From positions 612,631,416 through 612,695,415 of the forward strand of contig NC_056748.1 in the NCBI RefSeq assembly GCF_019279795.1: a stretch of DNA of 64,000 bases. Direction: 5' to 3'. Both the position numbers and the translations under genes were made by a program. The notes under the pieces were generated by a model. The model searched no databases and was not told the DNA's origin. It saw only the letters and a list, made by a program, of their open reading frames with translations. This DNA is from Protopterus annectens. Lineage: Eukaryota > Chordata > Ceratodontiformes > Protopteridae. This document shows, in pieces, positions 31,280 through 41,532 of this stretch (the first letter of the stretch is position 1; every line of letters starts with the position of its first letter).

Positions 31280-32280
31280 TTATCTGCAAGAAACATTCTG
31301 CAGGCTTTGGGCTTCATGGCATCCTGCATTCTGCTAATTCCATATGCAAGACTGCATATGAGGAAACTTCAATGGCATCTAAAAAGTGTTTGGACTCAAC
31401 ATTGCCACAGCCTGGAAATGGTAATTACCCTCATTCCCTGCCTGCCACAGGAGTTTCGATGGTGGGCAAAAGCCTGTCACCACAACATGGGACAGCCATT
31501 CACCTTGCCCACAGCCAGGCAGACATTGACAACAGATGCATCAGATTATGCCTGAGGGGCCCATATGGCAGGAAGATGTATTCAGGGCACATGGTCCACA
31601 AGTCAAATGCATCTACATGTCAATCAAAAAGAGATGCTAGCTGTTCAGAACGCCCTGACAGCCTTCAAGGATCTACTTCATCCAGGACAACTACTGATAA
31701 GGACGGACAGTACTACAGTTATGTGGTACATAAGCAGGGAGGCACACATTCCTACCCCCTCTGCAGACTAGCCATGAACTTGTGGGACACAGCATTGACT
31801 TGCCAAGTACATCTGCAAGCACAATTCCTGCCAGGAAGGACAAATACTCTGGCGGACGAACTAAGCAGAAACCTAATGGATCCCCTCGAGTGGAAATTGG
31901 GTCCACAGGTCTTCACCATGATAACAAGAAACTGGGGATGCCCGGACATAGACTTATTTACCTCCCCTCAAAACTACCAACTACAGAAATTCTGCACAAG
32001 GACATCACAAGCAAGCATGGAAAGTGGATGCTCTATCTTTCAGTTGGAAAGAACTAACAGTATATGCCTTTCCTCCTCTGCCTCTCCTCCCCAAGGTGGT
32101 ACTCCAGGTCAGACAAGAGAAACCAAAAATGATACTGATTGCCCCAGACTGGCCCCGCCAGCACTGGTACCCAATCTAAAGAGCTCGTCTCAAGGCCCAG
32201 CTTGGACATTACCTCAAATTCCTCACTTATTGACCTAACAAGACAGTCAAATACTGCACAGCTAACTCAGGACCTTAAAC
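31280..32280 (+). pseudogene. RT C-terminus / RNase H / MT-like, part 2 (copy E)
   Basis: Continues from 20018. GFMASCILLIPYARLHM opens a good frame (31307-31555) with TTDASDYA; the next piece (31565-31771) has NQKEMLAV and RTDSTTVMWY, with Asn of the usual TDN changed to Ser. The frame 31258-32238 joins later RNase H and MT-like blocks. At least four frame changes. Confidence 0.87.
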
Positions 32281-32289
32281 CTGGCAGAA

Positions 32290-33388
32290 TGGTGGGTAAT
32301 GTAGCCAATCAAGGCACACCTCTCTCTAAATCAGTGATGGATGTTATTTTGGAGGCCAGGAGGCCTAGTACCAGAAAATCTTATGTAGAAAAATGGAAAC
32401 TATTCTGTGCTTGGAACCAGGCACAAGGTTTTGACACGATTGCTCCAAATATTCCTCAGATTTTGCAATACTTAACTGAGATGCTTGATAAAGGCCTTTT
32501 TTTTTCATCAATTAAAATTCATGCCTCTGCCATTTCAGCTCATTACAATACAGAACCACCTATTTTTTCTCATCCATTACTAAGAGAGTACCTCAGAGGG
32601 GCCAAAAACATAAGACCCCCAAGGAGAGCACCAATACCTACATGGGACCTCAACTATGTCTTGGAAAAACTCACACTGCCTCTAATTTGAACCAGCCTCT
32701 GCAGCTGATATTAAATTTCTATCCTGGAAAACAGCTCTGATCCTTGCAATAACCTCTGCTAGACGAGTCTCAAGAGTTACAGGCACTCAAGGCTGTGGAA
32801 CCTTTTATCATTTTCCATCCTGACAGGGTTTCTCTGCAGACAAACCCTACTTTCATGCCTAAGGTAGTGCCCAATGTGGCCCTTAACCAAACAATTCATT
32901 TGCCTACCTTTTATCCAAACCCACAGAATAAGGGTGAGAGAATTCTGCATTCTTTGGACATTCATAGGCAGCTACGCTTCTACTTGGACAGAACCTAATC
33001 TTTCAGAAAGACTGAACAACTTCTATTGGCATATGCTGCAGGAACACAAGGAAAGCCCATCTCAAAGCAGACAATTTCAAAGTGGATAGGTCACTCCTTT
33101 TCTGCTATTCACAGCATGGCATATCAGTGCCTAAGGGCATTAGGCCACGTTCAACCAGAGCAGCAGCCTTCCTCAGAGGAGTACCAACCCAAAGACATCT
33201 TAGAGGCTGCAACTTGGAGTTCAGTGCATACTTTTACAAAGCACTATTATTTATCTCTCTACTCTAAATCCAGGGCAGGATTTTCCACTGCAATTCTGCA
33301 GGGCCTGATCGTCTCTCCTAATCCTATTTGGCACCAGCCTCCCAACTTTAGCTTTGGGATTCAACCCAATTGTAGACTGCAGCAGTGA
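32290..33388 (+). pseudogene. Tyrosine recombinase, frameshifted (copy E)
   Basis: The frame to 32690 contains ILEARRPSTRKSYVEKWKLF and SFSSIKIHASAIS-like blocks. It is then interrupted near 32688, near the catalytic Arg (ARRVS) at 32765, and near 32998. The HxxR box is damaged: the region 33140-33165 reads HVQPEQQP in the open frame. The stop normally after NPI is lost, so the frame continues into the ICR to 33388. Confidence 0.82.
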
Positions 33389-33461
33389 AACACAATGAAC
33401 ATAGCACAGTTGTGTACCTACCATAAATGTAGATGTTCGAGTGTATTCACTGTTGCAGTCC
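33364..33461 (+). repeat. ICR, copy E
   Basis: CCCAATTGTAGACTGCAGCAG, then GAACATAGCACAG (one change from GTACAG), then GTGTATTCACTGTTGCAG. Confidence 0.9.
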
Positions 33462-33631
33462 AGGTTACCCTCCCACCATCCCCCTTTTTCTTTGCTGGGA
33501 CTTATCTGTACTTCTCTATTCTATACAACCTATGTGGTGTATTTGCTTGTAGATGAAGGAAAAGTTGTTTTTTGTGCATTTATGCTCATTAGCATAATTT
33601 AACCTACCATTTTAGGGGCAACTGACATCTG

Positions 33632-33845
33632 GGGCAAGAAAAACTGAATAAAATGGCGTCTGCTGCATCTTTTATACCTCTGGCGTACTGACGTCAGGGA
33701 GGAGGTGACAGCAATCAACGCCGGACCTAGACTTTGGAATTCAGGCAGACTGTGGGTATCCTGCTAGCAGGATAACCCAATTGTAATGATTGCAACAGTG
33801 AATACACTCGAACATGTACATTTATGGTAGGTACACAACTGTACT
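33632..33845 (+). repeat. 3' ITR, copy E
   Basis: Inverse of 15202-15392, including a reversed TATA box and TGACGTCA near 33690. The word CCCAATTG matches the copy. Confidence 0.92.
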
Positions 33846-34412
33846 TTGCATGCCCTTATGGCAGTGGAGCCTTTCATCATCCTTCATGCGGACAGGGTGT
33901 CACTCAGGGCCAATCCATCATTCATGCCCAAGGTGGTATCCAGTGTGGCTCTTAATCAGTCCATTCGTTTGCCAACTTTCTTTCCCAATCCACAGAACAA
34001 AGGAGAAAGGATTCTGCATTCATTGGATGTGCACAGATAACTTAGATTCTACTTGGACAGGACTAAAACTCGACGAAAATCTGAACTGCTGGTAGCATTT
34101 GCTGCAGGGCCAGAGGGAAAGGCTATTTCAAAACAAACCATTTCTAAATGGATAAACCGTTGCATTCATTTCTGCTATAAGCACCATGGAAAACCTGTCC
34201 CCCAGGGGATCAGATCTCATTCCACCAGGGCTGCATCCACTTTTGCAGCCTTTCTCAGAGGTGTTCCTACCAGGGATATTCTAGAAGATGCTACCTGGAG
34301 TTCAGTTCTTACTTTCACCAAGCATTATCTTTTGCCAATTTTCTCTAAAGCCAGAGCTGGCTTTGCCACTGCTGTCTTGCAGGGCCTTCTAGGTGGTCCA
34401 AATGCTGTATAA
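33846..34412 (+). pseudogene. Tyrosine recombinase, part 2 (copy C)
   Basis: Completes the YR begun at 14740: LMAVEPFIILHADRVSLRAN, an in-frame TAA near 34037, then RSHSTRAASTFAAFLRGVP (HxxR box) and FTKHYLLPIFSKARAG with the likely Tyr. Stop at 34410-34412. Confidence 0.87.
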
Positions 34413-34445
34413 ATCTATCCTCTCGACCATACCTTTGGTAATCTA

Positions 34446-34540
34446 TCCAAATGTAATGAATGCAACAGTGAAACACGAAGAACATAGTACAGTTATGTAC
34501 ACTTGCCATAAATGTTCGAGTATATTCACCGTTGCAGTCC
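34446..34540 (+). repeat. ICR, copy C
   Basis: CCAAATGTAATGAATGCAAC, then GAACATAGTACAG, then GAGTATATTCACCGTTGCAG. Confidence 0.9.
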
Positions 34541-34700
34541 TGGTTGCCCTCCCTCCAGCTTCCTGCCTGTTTTTCTCTGACTATACCTCTACTTTCTGTT
34601 ACTATGCTTAAAAGCCTTTTTGGTGTATTTGCTTTTGGTTGGAGGTATATTTTTGTGTTTAAAATTTTATTTTGCTCTCTTTGGGGGCCACCTGACAACT

Positions 34701-34908
34701 TGGGCAAGAAAAACTGAGGTAGTGATGTTGACTGAATGTTTTATACCCCTGACGTCATGGAAGAAGGGACAGCAAACGATGCAGAACCCAAGACTTTGTT
34801 CATCAGTCCGACTGAGGGTAACCTGCCAGCAGATTACACAAATGTAATGACTGCAACAGTGAATACACTTGAACATCTACATTTATGGTAAGTGTACACA
34901 ACTGTACT
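34701..34908 (+). repeat. 3' ITR, copy C
   Basis: Inverse of 5187-5372, with reversed TTTATACCCC and TGACGTCA; ends ACACAACTGTACT. Confidence 0.9.
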
Positions 34909-35085
34909 TTCCTCATGTTTCACTGTTGCAGTCATCATATTTGAGTTATCCCTGCCAGGGTAGCACTCAGCTGACCTGAATACCAGAGACTTAGTATTTC
35001 TACATCGGTTGCTGTCACTTGAGGACTGACGTCAGGTCATCAATGGTATTTAAAGTAAGACAGCCGACACCATTACATCAGTCTA
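34909..35085 (+). repeat. Partial 5' ITR of a further DIRS copy, head-to-tail with copy C
   Basis: Immediately after the 3' tip of C comes TTCCTCATGTTTCACTGTTGCAG and on through an ITR-like sequence (GACGTCAGGTCATCA, CAGCCGACACCATTA) to CAGTCT. It is in 5' ITR orientation and cut off where the ITR normally reads TTTCTTGCC. The leading ATG of a normal tip is missing. Tc1 sequence follows. Confidence 0.85.
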
Positions 35086-35568
35086 CAGATCAACAAAAGA
35101 ATGGCTTCACCAGAAGAAAATTAAAGTTTTGAAATGGCTCAACCAGAATCCAGACCTAAATCCAACAGAAAATCTGTGGGGTGACTTGAAGAGGGTTGTG
35201 CAGAAGAAATGCCCTCACAATCAGACAGATTTGGAGCGCTTTTGCAAATAAGCGTGGGCAAATATTGCCAAGTCAAGATGTGCCATGCTGATAGACTCCT
35301 ACCCAAGAAGACTGAATGATGTAATTAAATGAAAAGATGCTTCAACAAAGTATTAGTTTAAGGGTGTGCACAGTTATGCAACCAGAGTTTTGTACATTTT
35401 TTATTTTTATATTCTTTCCCCTAACAGATTTGTTTGTTTTTCAGTTGAGTTGTACAGGTTATAGGTCACACTAAAGGTGGGAAAAGTTTTGAAATTATTG
35501 TCTCTTTTTTTTTATATCACAAATGCCTGGCATTTTAACAGGGGTATGTAAACTTTTTATATGCGCTG
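35086..35568 (+). mobile_element. Tc1/mariner transposon, right part
   Basis: The first 41 bases repeat 5143-5183 with one mismatch, then Tc1 continues in order to the right inverted repeat, which ends at CAGCGC (inverse) beside TA at 35569. Confidence 0.9.
35130..35340 (+). pseudogene. Tc1-like transposase, C-terminal part
   Basis: LKWLNQNPDLNPTENLWGDL carries the third catalytic acidic residue block of the DDE triad. One stop follows (FANKRGQIL region), and then SRCAMLIDSYPRRLNDVIK, a typical Tc1 C-terminus. Separated from its N-terminus by the DIRS stack. Confidence 0.88.
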
Positions 35569-35589
35569 TATGTGTACATTATGTAAAAA

Positions 35590-36604
35590 GTATAAATCAG
35601 ACACTGGAGACGGCAGAACAATATGCTCCAAGAGACAGGCTACAGTCACAGTTTGTCTTAATGACATATACCAGTTCCAAGTGCAACAAAACTTCAGTCT
35701 TCAAAGAAGATCCTCCAGGCAACAATTATATAAACAAAATGTTTAATATAAAGGCAAGCGCTTTCACCGTTTAAGGCTTCATCAGGCCAATACAAAAATC
35801 CATTAACATAGAGAGCACCTTAAATACTTTAAAATGCAATGACATCATTTCCACTTTCAATTAACATAATAAACGTGCTCCTACAATTAAAGCGCAATCA
35901 CCAAATCTCTAGTATTAAAACACACGCACTTATAAAAGTGCACTATAAAACTTCATCATTTAAAATAGAAAACTTCTTATTAACAAATAACTTATAAATA
36001 CACTAAAAATCTCTAAATATTTCTAATGTTAAAGACATCATATAAATAAAAAAATTTATATGAAAACATCCATACGGAAAACAAAAAATACAGGTAAAAA
36101 TAAAAATAAATAGCATACATACTTAAACTATATTCCATTCAACTGTCTCAATAGACTGCATCTTGTCTATTACTTAAATATAAAACAGTAAATAAATCGG
36201 GCAATAAAGTAGTATCAAACTAGATAATCCTTGAAACTACAGTTACACCTAAAAAATATATATAAATAACTCATTACCCCAACGGTCTACCTTTTAAAAC
36301 TGGCTTGATGGGATACCCTATCATTCAACCCTGGCATAATGTCTGCTCTAAGCCTAATAATCCACAGACTTTCAAACTCTTCGGTTTTATTTCTAATATC
36401 TCCCCTTCTAATATTAGGAAAATTCCTTTGAATAACTTGAAACCTAAAGGTATGGTCTGAGGTGTTACTACAAACATGCTTAGACAGGGCACTTCTCATT
36501 GATTTGTTATTGATGTCATACATATGTTCTCTAACCCTGTTCATCAACCTCCTGTCAGTTTTGCCTACATAAAATGCTGGGCATATGGTACAGGTGGCCA
36601 TTGG
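35590..36604 (-). mobile_element. Penelope-like element, 3' remnant
   Basis: Minus-strand remnant with a GIY-YIG-type endonuclease end and an AT-rich 3' region. The RT that should precede it (above 36604) is absent, so the element is truncated. Near 35762-35785 the minus strand reads CTGATGA ... GAAA (see findings). Confidence 0.72.
36287..36601 (-). pseudogene. GIY-YIG endonuclease domain of a Penelope-like element
   Basis: The open minus-strand frame contains CPAFYVGKTDRRLMNRVREH, the second part of the GIY-YIG core with the catalytic Arg and the EH pair. It also has FESLWIIRLRADIMPGLNDR, typical of the Penelope-like C-terminus. In the family this endonuclease nicks target DNA for priming. 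The GIY part and the RT are lost; the remaining 104 codons are uninterrupted. Confidence 0.8.
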
Positions 36605-37484
36605 AGCCCCTCATCGGTATGATTTGTCTGTCTCTACCATCCAGTGATTGGACAAACCCTGGTTAGTTGCTCGTTTGCCACCAACGAGACTGGTCAGTCC
36701 ATGTCTAGCAGAAACGTACTCCCACCAACCTATTACGGGCCCACTAAGCTATGATTGGTCCCCCCCATCGACATTGGAATAGTATGTATTGCAGGACTCG
36801 TATGTCGACCATTGGGTGCTCCACCTGACTTGAGCCCTCCTATAGGACATGAATCTTTGCATTAAATTGACTCTTGTTAACCAAAGTATGGACTTACAAA
36901 AGCGCGGCAAATAAAATGGTAGTGCTGTAGTGACTGTTTCATGTAATTCTTAAAATCAGTACATTTTTGTAAATGTGTTTATTCCAACTAGCTTTGTTGC
37001 CCTATCAGTAATTGTTTAAGTATGTTTTTTGAACCTAGTTTACGAGTAATACTGTGCTTGACCTATACAATCAACACTACTCTAACAGCATGAATTACTG
37101 ATCTTCTATGGAACTAGTTCACCACAGTATCAAAGGCATGCTTTTACCACTTTTGTTCTTTTTAACACGACAAGCTTGCCATCCAGTCTGTTAACAGTTA
37201 GGATCTCCCCCAGATAATTCTGTACGACTGTTCCTAATATGGCTAACATCAACGGTTGACTCCAGGTGTAGTATATATTCCATTGTATCTACGAACCAAA
37301 GTATTGACTAATGGAAGCGCGACTAGCGCATTTGCAGCCCTGCAGTGACCACGTCTTTTGTGTATATATATGTTTGTAAATCCGTTTGTTCTAACTTGTT
37401 TAATAGCTTTATCGGTGCTGATATAAGTATGTTTTTTTAAACCACGTTTGTTATGATTACTGTGCTCGACCTTGACAAACATCG
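36605..37484. repeat. Non-coding flank with diverged tandem repeat of about 408 bp
   Basis: Bases about 36877-37075 and 37290-37484 align at a constant offset near 408. Shared landmarks are ACCAAAGTAT, TTTGTAAAT, AAGTATGTTTTTT and ACTGTGCT(T/C)GACC. Similarity is partial, so this is an old duplication or part of a satellite array running into the gap. No ORF of interest. Confidence 0.6.
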
Positions 37485-37984
37485 NNNNNNNNNNNNNNNN
37501 NNNNNNNNNNNNNNNNNNNNNNNNNNNNNNNNNNNNNNNNNNNNNNNNNNNNNNNNNNNNNNNNNNNNNNNNNNNNNNNNNNNNNNNNNNNNNNNNNNNN
37601 NNNNNNNNNNNNNNNNNNNNNNNNNNNNNNNNNNNNNNNNNNNNNNNNNNNNNNNNNNNNNNNNNNNNNNNNNNNNNNNNNNNNNNNNNNNNNNNNNNNN
37701 NNNNNNNNNNNNNNNNNNNNNNNNNNNNNNNNNNNNNNNNNNNNNNNNNNNNNNNNNNNNNNNNNNNNNNNNNNNNNNNNNNNNNNNNNNNNNNNNNNNN
37801 NNNNNNNNNNNNNNNNNNNNNNNNNNNNNNNNNNNNNNNNNNNNNNNNNNNNNNNNNNNNNNNNNNNNNNNNNNNNNNNNNNNNNNNNNNNNNNNNNNNN
37901 NNNNNNNNNNNNNNNNNNNNNNNNNNNNNNNNNNNNNNNNNNNNNNNNNNNNNNNNNNNNNNNNNNNNNNNNNNNNNNNNNNNN
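37485..37984. other. Assembly gap (500 N)
   Basis: Exactly 500 N, a conventional placeholder size. Reading frames crossing it are meaningless. Context suggests that much more sequence is missing (see findings). Confidence 0.98.
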
Positions 37985-38598
37985 GGACTGCTTTTCTGTT
38001 GGCTATTACTTCTGCAAGAAGGGTGTCTGAGTTGCAGGCCCTTATGGCAGTAGAGCCATTTTAATTTTCCATAAGGATAGGGTATCACACGTACTAATCC
38101 TTCCTTTATGCCTAAGGTGGTTTCTAGTGTGGCTTTAAACCAAACTATTCATTTGCCTACTTTTATGCAGACCCCCAAAATAAAGGGGAAAAGATTTTGC
38201 ACACTTTAGATGTACACAGGCAATTGCGTTATTATTTAAGCAGGACTAAGGATTTCAGGCAGTCTCAGCAGTTGTTTGTTTCTTTTGCTTTGAGTTCACA
38301 GGGCAAGCCTGTGTCAAAACAAACTATTTCTAGGTGGATTGGCCTTTGCATTGCATTTTGTTATTCCCATCCTGGCAAGGAGATTCCAGCTGGGATTAGG
38401 CCTCATTCCACTAGGGCTACTGCCACTTCAACAGCATTTCTAAAGGGGGTGGCAACTAAGGATATTTTGGAAGCAGCTACTTGGAGTTCAGTGCATACTT
38501 TCTCTAAGCATTATCACCTTCCTATCTACTCTAAGTCTAGGGCTGGTTTTGCCACAGCTGTTTTGCAAGGCATGTTGTCAGCTCCTGCTTCTTTATGA
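37985..38598 (+). pseudogene. Tyrosine recombinase, C-terminal half (copy H)
   Basis: TAFLLAITSARRVSELQALM holds the catalytic Arg. Small deletions near 38060-38090 and 38160 shift the frame, then an open frame from 38197 contains TLDVHRQLRYYLSRTKDF, HSTRATATSTAFLKG and FSKHYHLPIYSKSRAG, with a stop at 38596-38598. The second half is intact. Confidence 0.88.
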
Positions 38599-38633
38599 TT
38601 TGCCAGCCTCCCATACCTCTGCTTTGGGATTCT

Positions 38634-38733
38634 ACCCAATAGTAAGGACTGCAGCAATGGGGAGCGAAGAACATAGTACAGTTTTGTACCTACCATAAAT
38701 GTAGATGTTCGAGGATCCCCATTGCTGCAGTCC
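38634..38733 (+). repeat. ICR, copy H
   Basis: CCCAATAGTAAGGACTGCAG, then GAACATAGTACAG, then GGATCCCCATTGCTGCAG. Confidence 0.92.
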
Positions 38734-38881
38734 AATTTACCCTCCCTCCTTCCCGTCTGTGTTTAGGGGTGGTTGTGTAGGTGAGGTTACATGCTGATTT
38801 TTGTATATATTCTTGTATATATTGTACATATTTTTGGTGCAGGTATTTTGGGTCTTGTCTTTTTAGGGTCTTCTGACATCT

Positions 38882-39084
38882 GGGGCAAGAAAAGACTGAG
38901 GATATGACGTCGGTCATGCGCATTAGTACCCTGACGTACTGACGTCAGTCTAATGCGCTCTGACCGACGTCAGCCTTATACTCTGGTATTCGGGCCGACT
39001 GGACGCGGACTATACCCAATAGTAAGGACTGCAGCAATGGGGATCCTCGAACATCTACATTTATGGTAGGTACAAAACTGTACT
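38882..39084 (+). repeat. 3' ITR, copy H
   Basis: Starts GGGGCAAGAAAAGACTGAGG, contains GACGTC several times and the private word CCCAATAGTAAGG, and ends GTACT. Confidence 0.92.
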
Positions 39085-39362
39085 TTTGGAAACATTGGCC
39101 TTTATCCAAAATTTAGCTTTCCAAGAGGGCAACTGGCATCTGGGGCAAGAAACACTGAGGAAAATGGCGTCAGCTGATGCCTTTATACCCGAAGACCAGC
39201 AGAGATGACGTCGGGTGAAGTGCGACATCAGCCGAAGCCGGACCCAGACTTTGGAATCCGGCCGACCGAAGGGCTGCCTGACGACAGGACAACCCATTTG
39301 TTATGACTGCAGATGCTATCCTGTTCGGACATCTACATTTATGGTAGGTACAAAACTGTACT
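39085..39362 (+). mobile_element. DIRS copy I, 3' end only
   Basis: The tail of a G-subfamily element: the spacer from TTTGGAAACATTGGC and the 3' ITR (39140-39362) with GACGTC and reversed TATA. H is inserted in its spacer; everything left of that is in or beyond the gap. Ends GTACT, then TTTTAGGATA. Confidence 0.9.
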
Positions 39363-41532
39363 TTTTAGGATATATATTTATTTTCCATTACACTTGTGGT
39401 TTCTACTCTGTGTATCCACTATATGTATATGAACATGAGCTACGGATTAGTTTAGCTGTTATGTTTTATTTAACGCTGCATTTGAAAGCTTGTATTCTGG
39501 TTATATTTATGTCCTTATATTTCTGTGTATTTTGAGCTTCATCTCTTTGAGAAACAATGTTAGGTTGTTAATGCACCGCTTACATGTTTGTGCTGTGTTA
39601 CTTTAGATTTCTGATACCTTATGCTAGTTATCACTTGCTGATTATACACTAATGGCAATTTATCGTGGTTTCTAACCATTACTGCAGGGAGACATACTGC
39701 GCTTTTAATTGATCTGTTGAAACTACTTATAAAGCCTAGCGACTCTTGGATTAAAGCATATATTGTATTTTCTAGGGTATGCTGATATCTCTTTACACTA
39801 GCATACCGGTTATTTACCGGTGCCTTAACAGGATCTAGCCATGGGTCATCGTAGGCACTACCTCTCTTTGAGATTAATTCCACCTCACTGTAAGCGTTTT
39901 GCTCGTAGTAGTGTTTTTATTTATCTATACCTTACAATTCGACTAAACTGCGCTACATATTATTTGGTGCCTTTTTAGTTCTGATACTACTCAAGTTGTC
40001 ATTTCAATGAAACCTTTTGTATTAGGGTTAATCATTAATGCCTGATAGCTAAGCTAACCAGCGCTTTTATTCTCTTGGCGCCAACCAAGCGCAACACCTT
40101 TACATACAGTTAAATGCAATTTCTCCACAAGATTATTGCACGCCAATAAGTCGCTTGTTCTGCATCTGTACTGACTTGTAGGTGTCTTATGTGTAGTGCG
40201 ACGTAGTAAAACACTATTTTTTTTAAACCAAAACAACTTTATGGCTTAAAACATCTCACTAGCAGCTCTAGCTGTTGTATTATATGTTCATCTATTCGTA
40301 AACGTGCTGGGTAGTATTTCAAGCGTCTGCTTTAACTATTTGGAAATATATATGCTTATATATCTTTCATCTAAGAAGCTCTCCCCATACTTAATATCTC
40401 TCTAAGTGTCTAAACCCTCAGGCTAACGTTATAGTCCTTTGTTTAACAGTTGCGTAGTAGTGTTGAATGTTGTTGACTATTATACCCTAAGAACCTGACT
40501 TAACTGTAATAACATATGAAACTATGCTTACTTATACTGTTGTTCTTATGTTTTAACTATGAATACTCAGAAAATGCTTTTAGTCATCATTTTACACTAT
40601 GAATGAAACTGTTTATTAGATACCTGTTTAAGTAGAACATTGCTAACTATTGACAATTGCTCTCTTATTTACACTGTTTTGACTTACTATCTTCCTCTCT
40701 CTCTGTCCTATTTTAATAGTTTGCTAGGTGGACCCTGTACTCACCGGCACTATCTGACTCTGCCCTCCGGGAAGACCTGAACTCTACCTACTAAACCCCA
40801 TCCCTCAACTTAAAGAAATCGTCCAATACAGATTGTGAAAGTATGTTCTCATATGTGTCAGCCATAAACTCTGTCCTGTGTATCCTAGTCTAGCTACCTG
40901 CCCAGGACTGCCAGCAGCCAATAGCCCCTGTCTTCTCCCCATTCTAATCTAGTCTCCCATTTTTTTCCTCCTCAAGGCTACTACTGTGATTTATATCTAC
41001 TTTTTACTAACTCCTTACCTCTCTCACCTCTTTCTTACCTGCATAACTCTGATACTTGTTCCTTTTGGCCACCAGGTGGCTTCCTACTATTACCTGGTTG
41101 CTCCCTTTTGGCTTACTTCTTAACCCTCAATACCTTTGTTCTGCACCTGTATCCGCTCTCTAACTGCTTCTCATTTTCTTTACTCTTGACCCTGCCTAAC
41201 CACCCTTCTAGTATAGTTTACTGCTACAGACCTGTACATCTTCATAGATTACAGCTCATTACACAAGCTATACCTTTTTATCTGTTACAAACCTACCTGC
41301 TGTTTCCACAGCTCACAGATTGTTTTTTTCTGGGCCTCACTACTCTTTTGTGTCTTCCCCGCTCCGTTCGCCTTGCGGGCTCACTCCGCTCCCCTCCCTG
41401 CCCCCAAATTCCACCCGCCCCTGGCACCTGTACATTTATACCCTCATAGGCACACCCCTCTCTTCTAATCACCAATCATATCTTACCTCATAGACACACC
41501 CCTCTCTTCTAACCACCAGTCATATCCTGCAC
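39363..41532. other. Non-coding; probable 5' region of the L2-like LINE
   Basis: AT-rich to about 40680, with no supported ORF. From about 40700 the + strand becomes markedly C-rich and G-poor, the same composition as the LINE ORF downstream. I therefore suspect it is LINE 5' UTR; the 5' boundary cannot be placed. Some ORFs over 60 codons exist but show no motif. Confidence 0.45.

Larger units (their letters stand above)
15202..33845 (+). mobile_element. DIRS copy E (inserted in copy C YR; contains CR1 LINE and copies F, G)
   Basis: Starts ATGTTCATCGTG and ends ACAACTGTACT. The host gene reads TCTGAG then TTGCATGCCC across it, so no target duplication. Own parts: 5' ITR, gag (15522-16322 and 17891-19160), pol (19161-20018 and 31280-32280), YR, ICR and 3' ITR. 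Confidence 0.93.
5187..34908 (+). mobile_element. DIRS copy C (outer, inserted in Tc1; contains copies D, E, F, G)
   Basis: The DIRS element starts ATGTTCTTCGTG and ends ACAACTGTACT. Its own pieces are the 5' ITR, gag part 1 (5499-6916), gag part 2 and pol (12417-14731), YR part 1 (to 15201), YR part 2 (33846-34412), ICR, spacer and 3' ITR. The left flank is Tc1 AAAG plus an extra ATG. The right junction is complex (see the partial ITR at 34909). Two separate insertions, D and E, split it. Confidence 0.9.
37985..39084 (+). mobile_element. DIRS copy H, 3' part, inserted in copy I
   Basis: YR C-terminal half, ICR, spacer and 3' ITR of the copy D subfamily (GGGGATCCTCGAACATC tip). Its 5' portion is lost in the gap. 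Ends GTACT; copy I resumes with TTTGGAAACATTGG. Confidence 0.9.

Noticed and set aside
37249-38088. Reading frames spanning the N block
   Set aside because: They exist only because N codons contain no stops.
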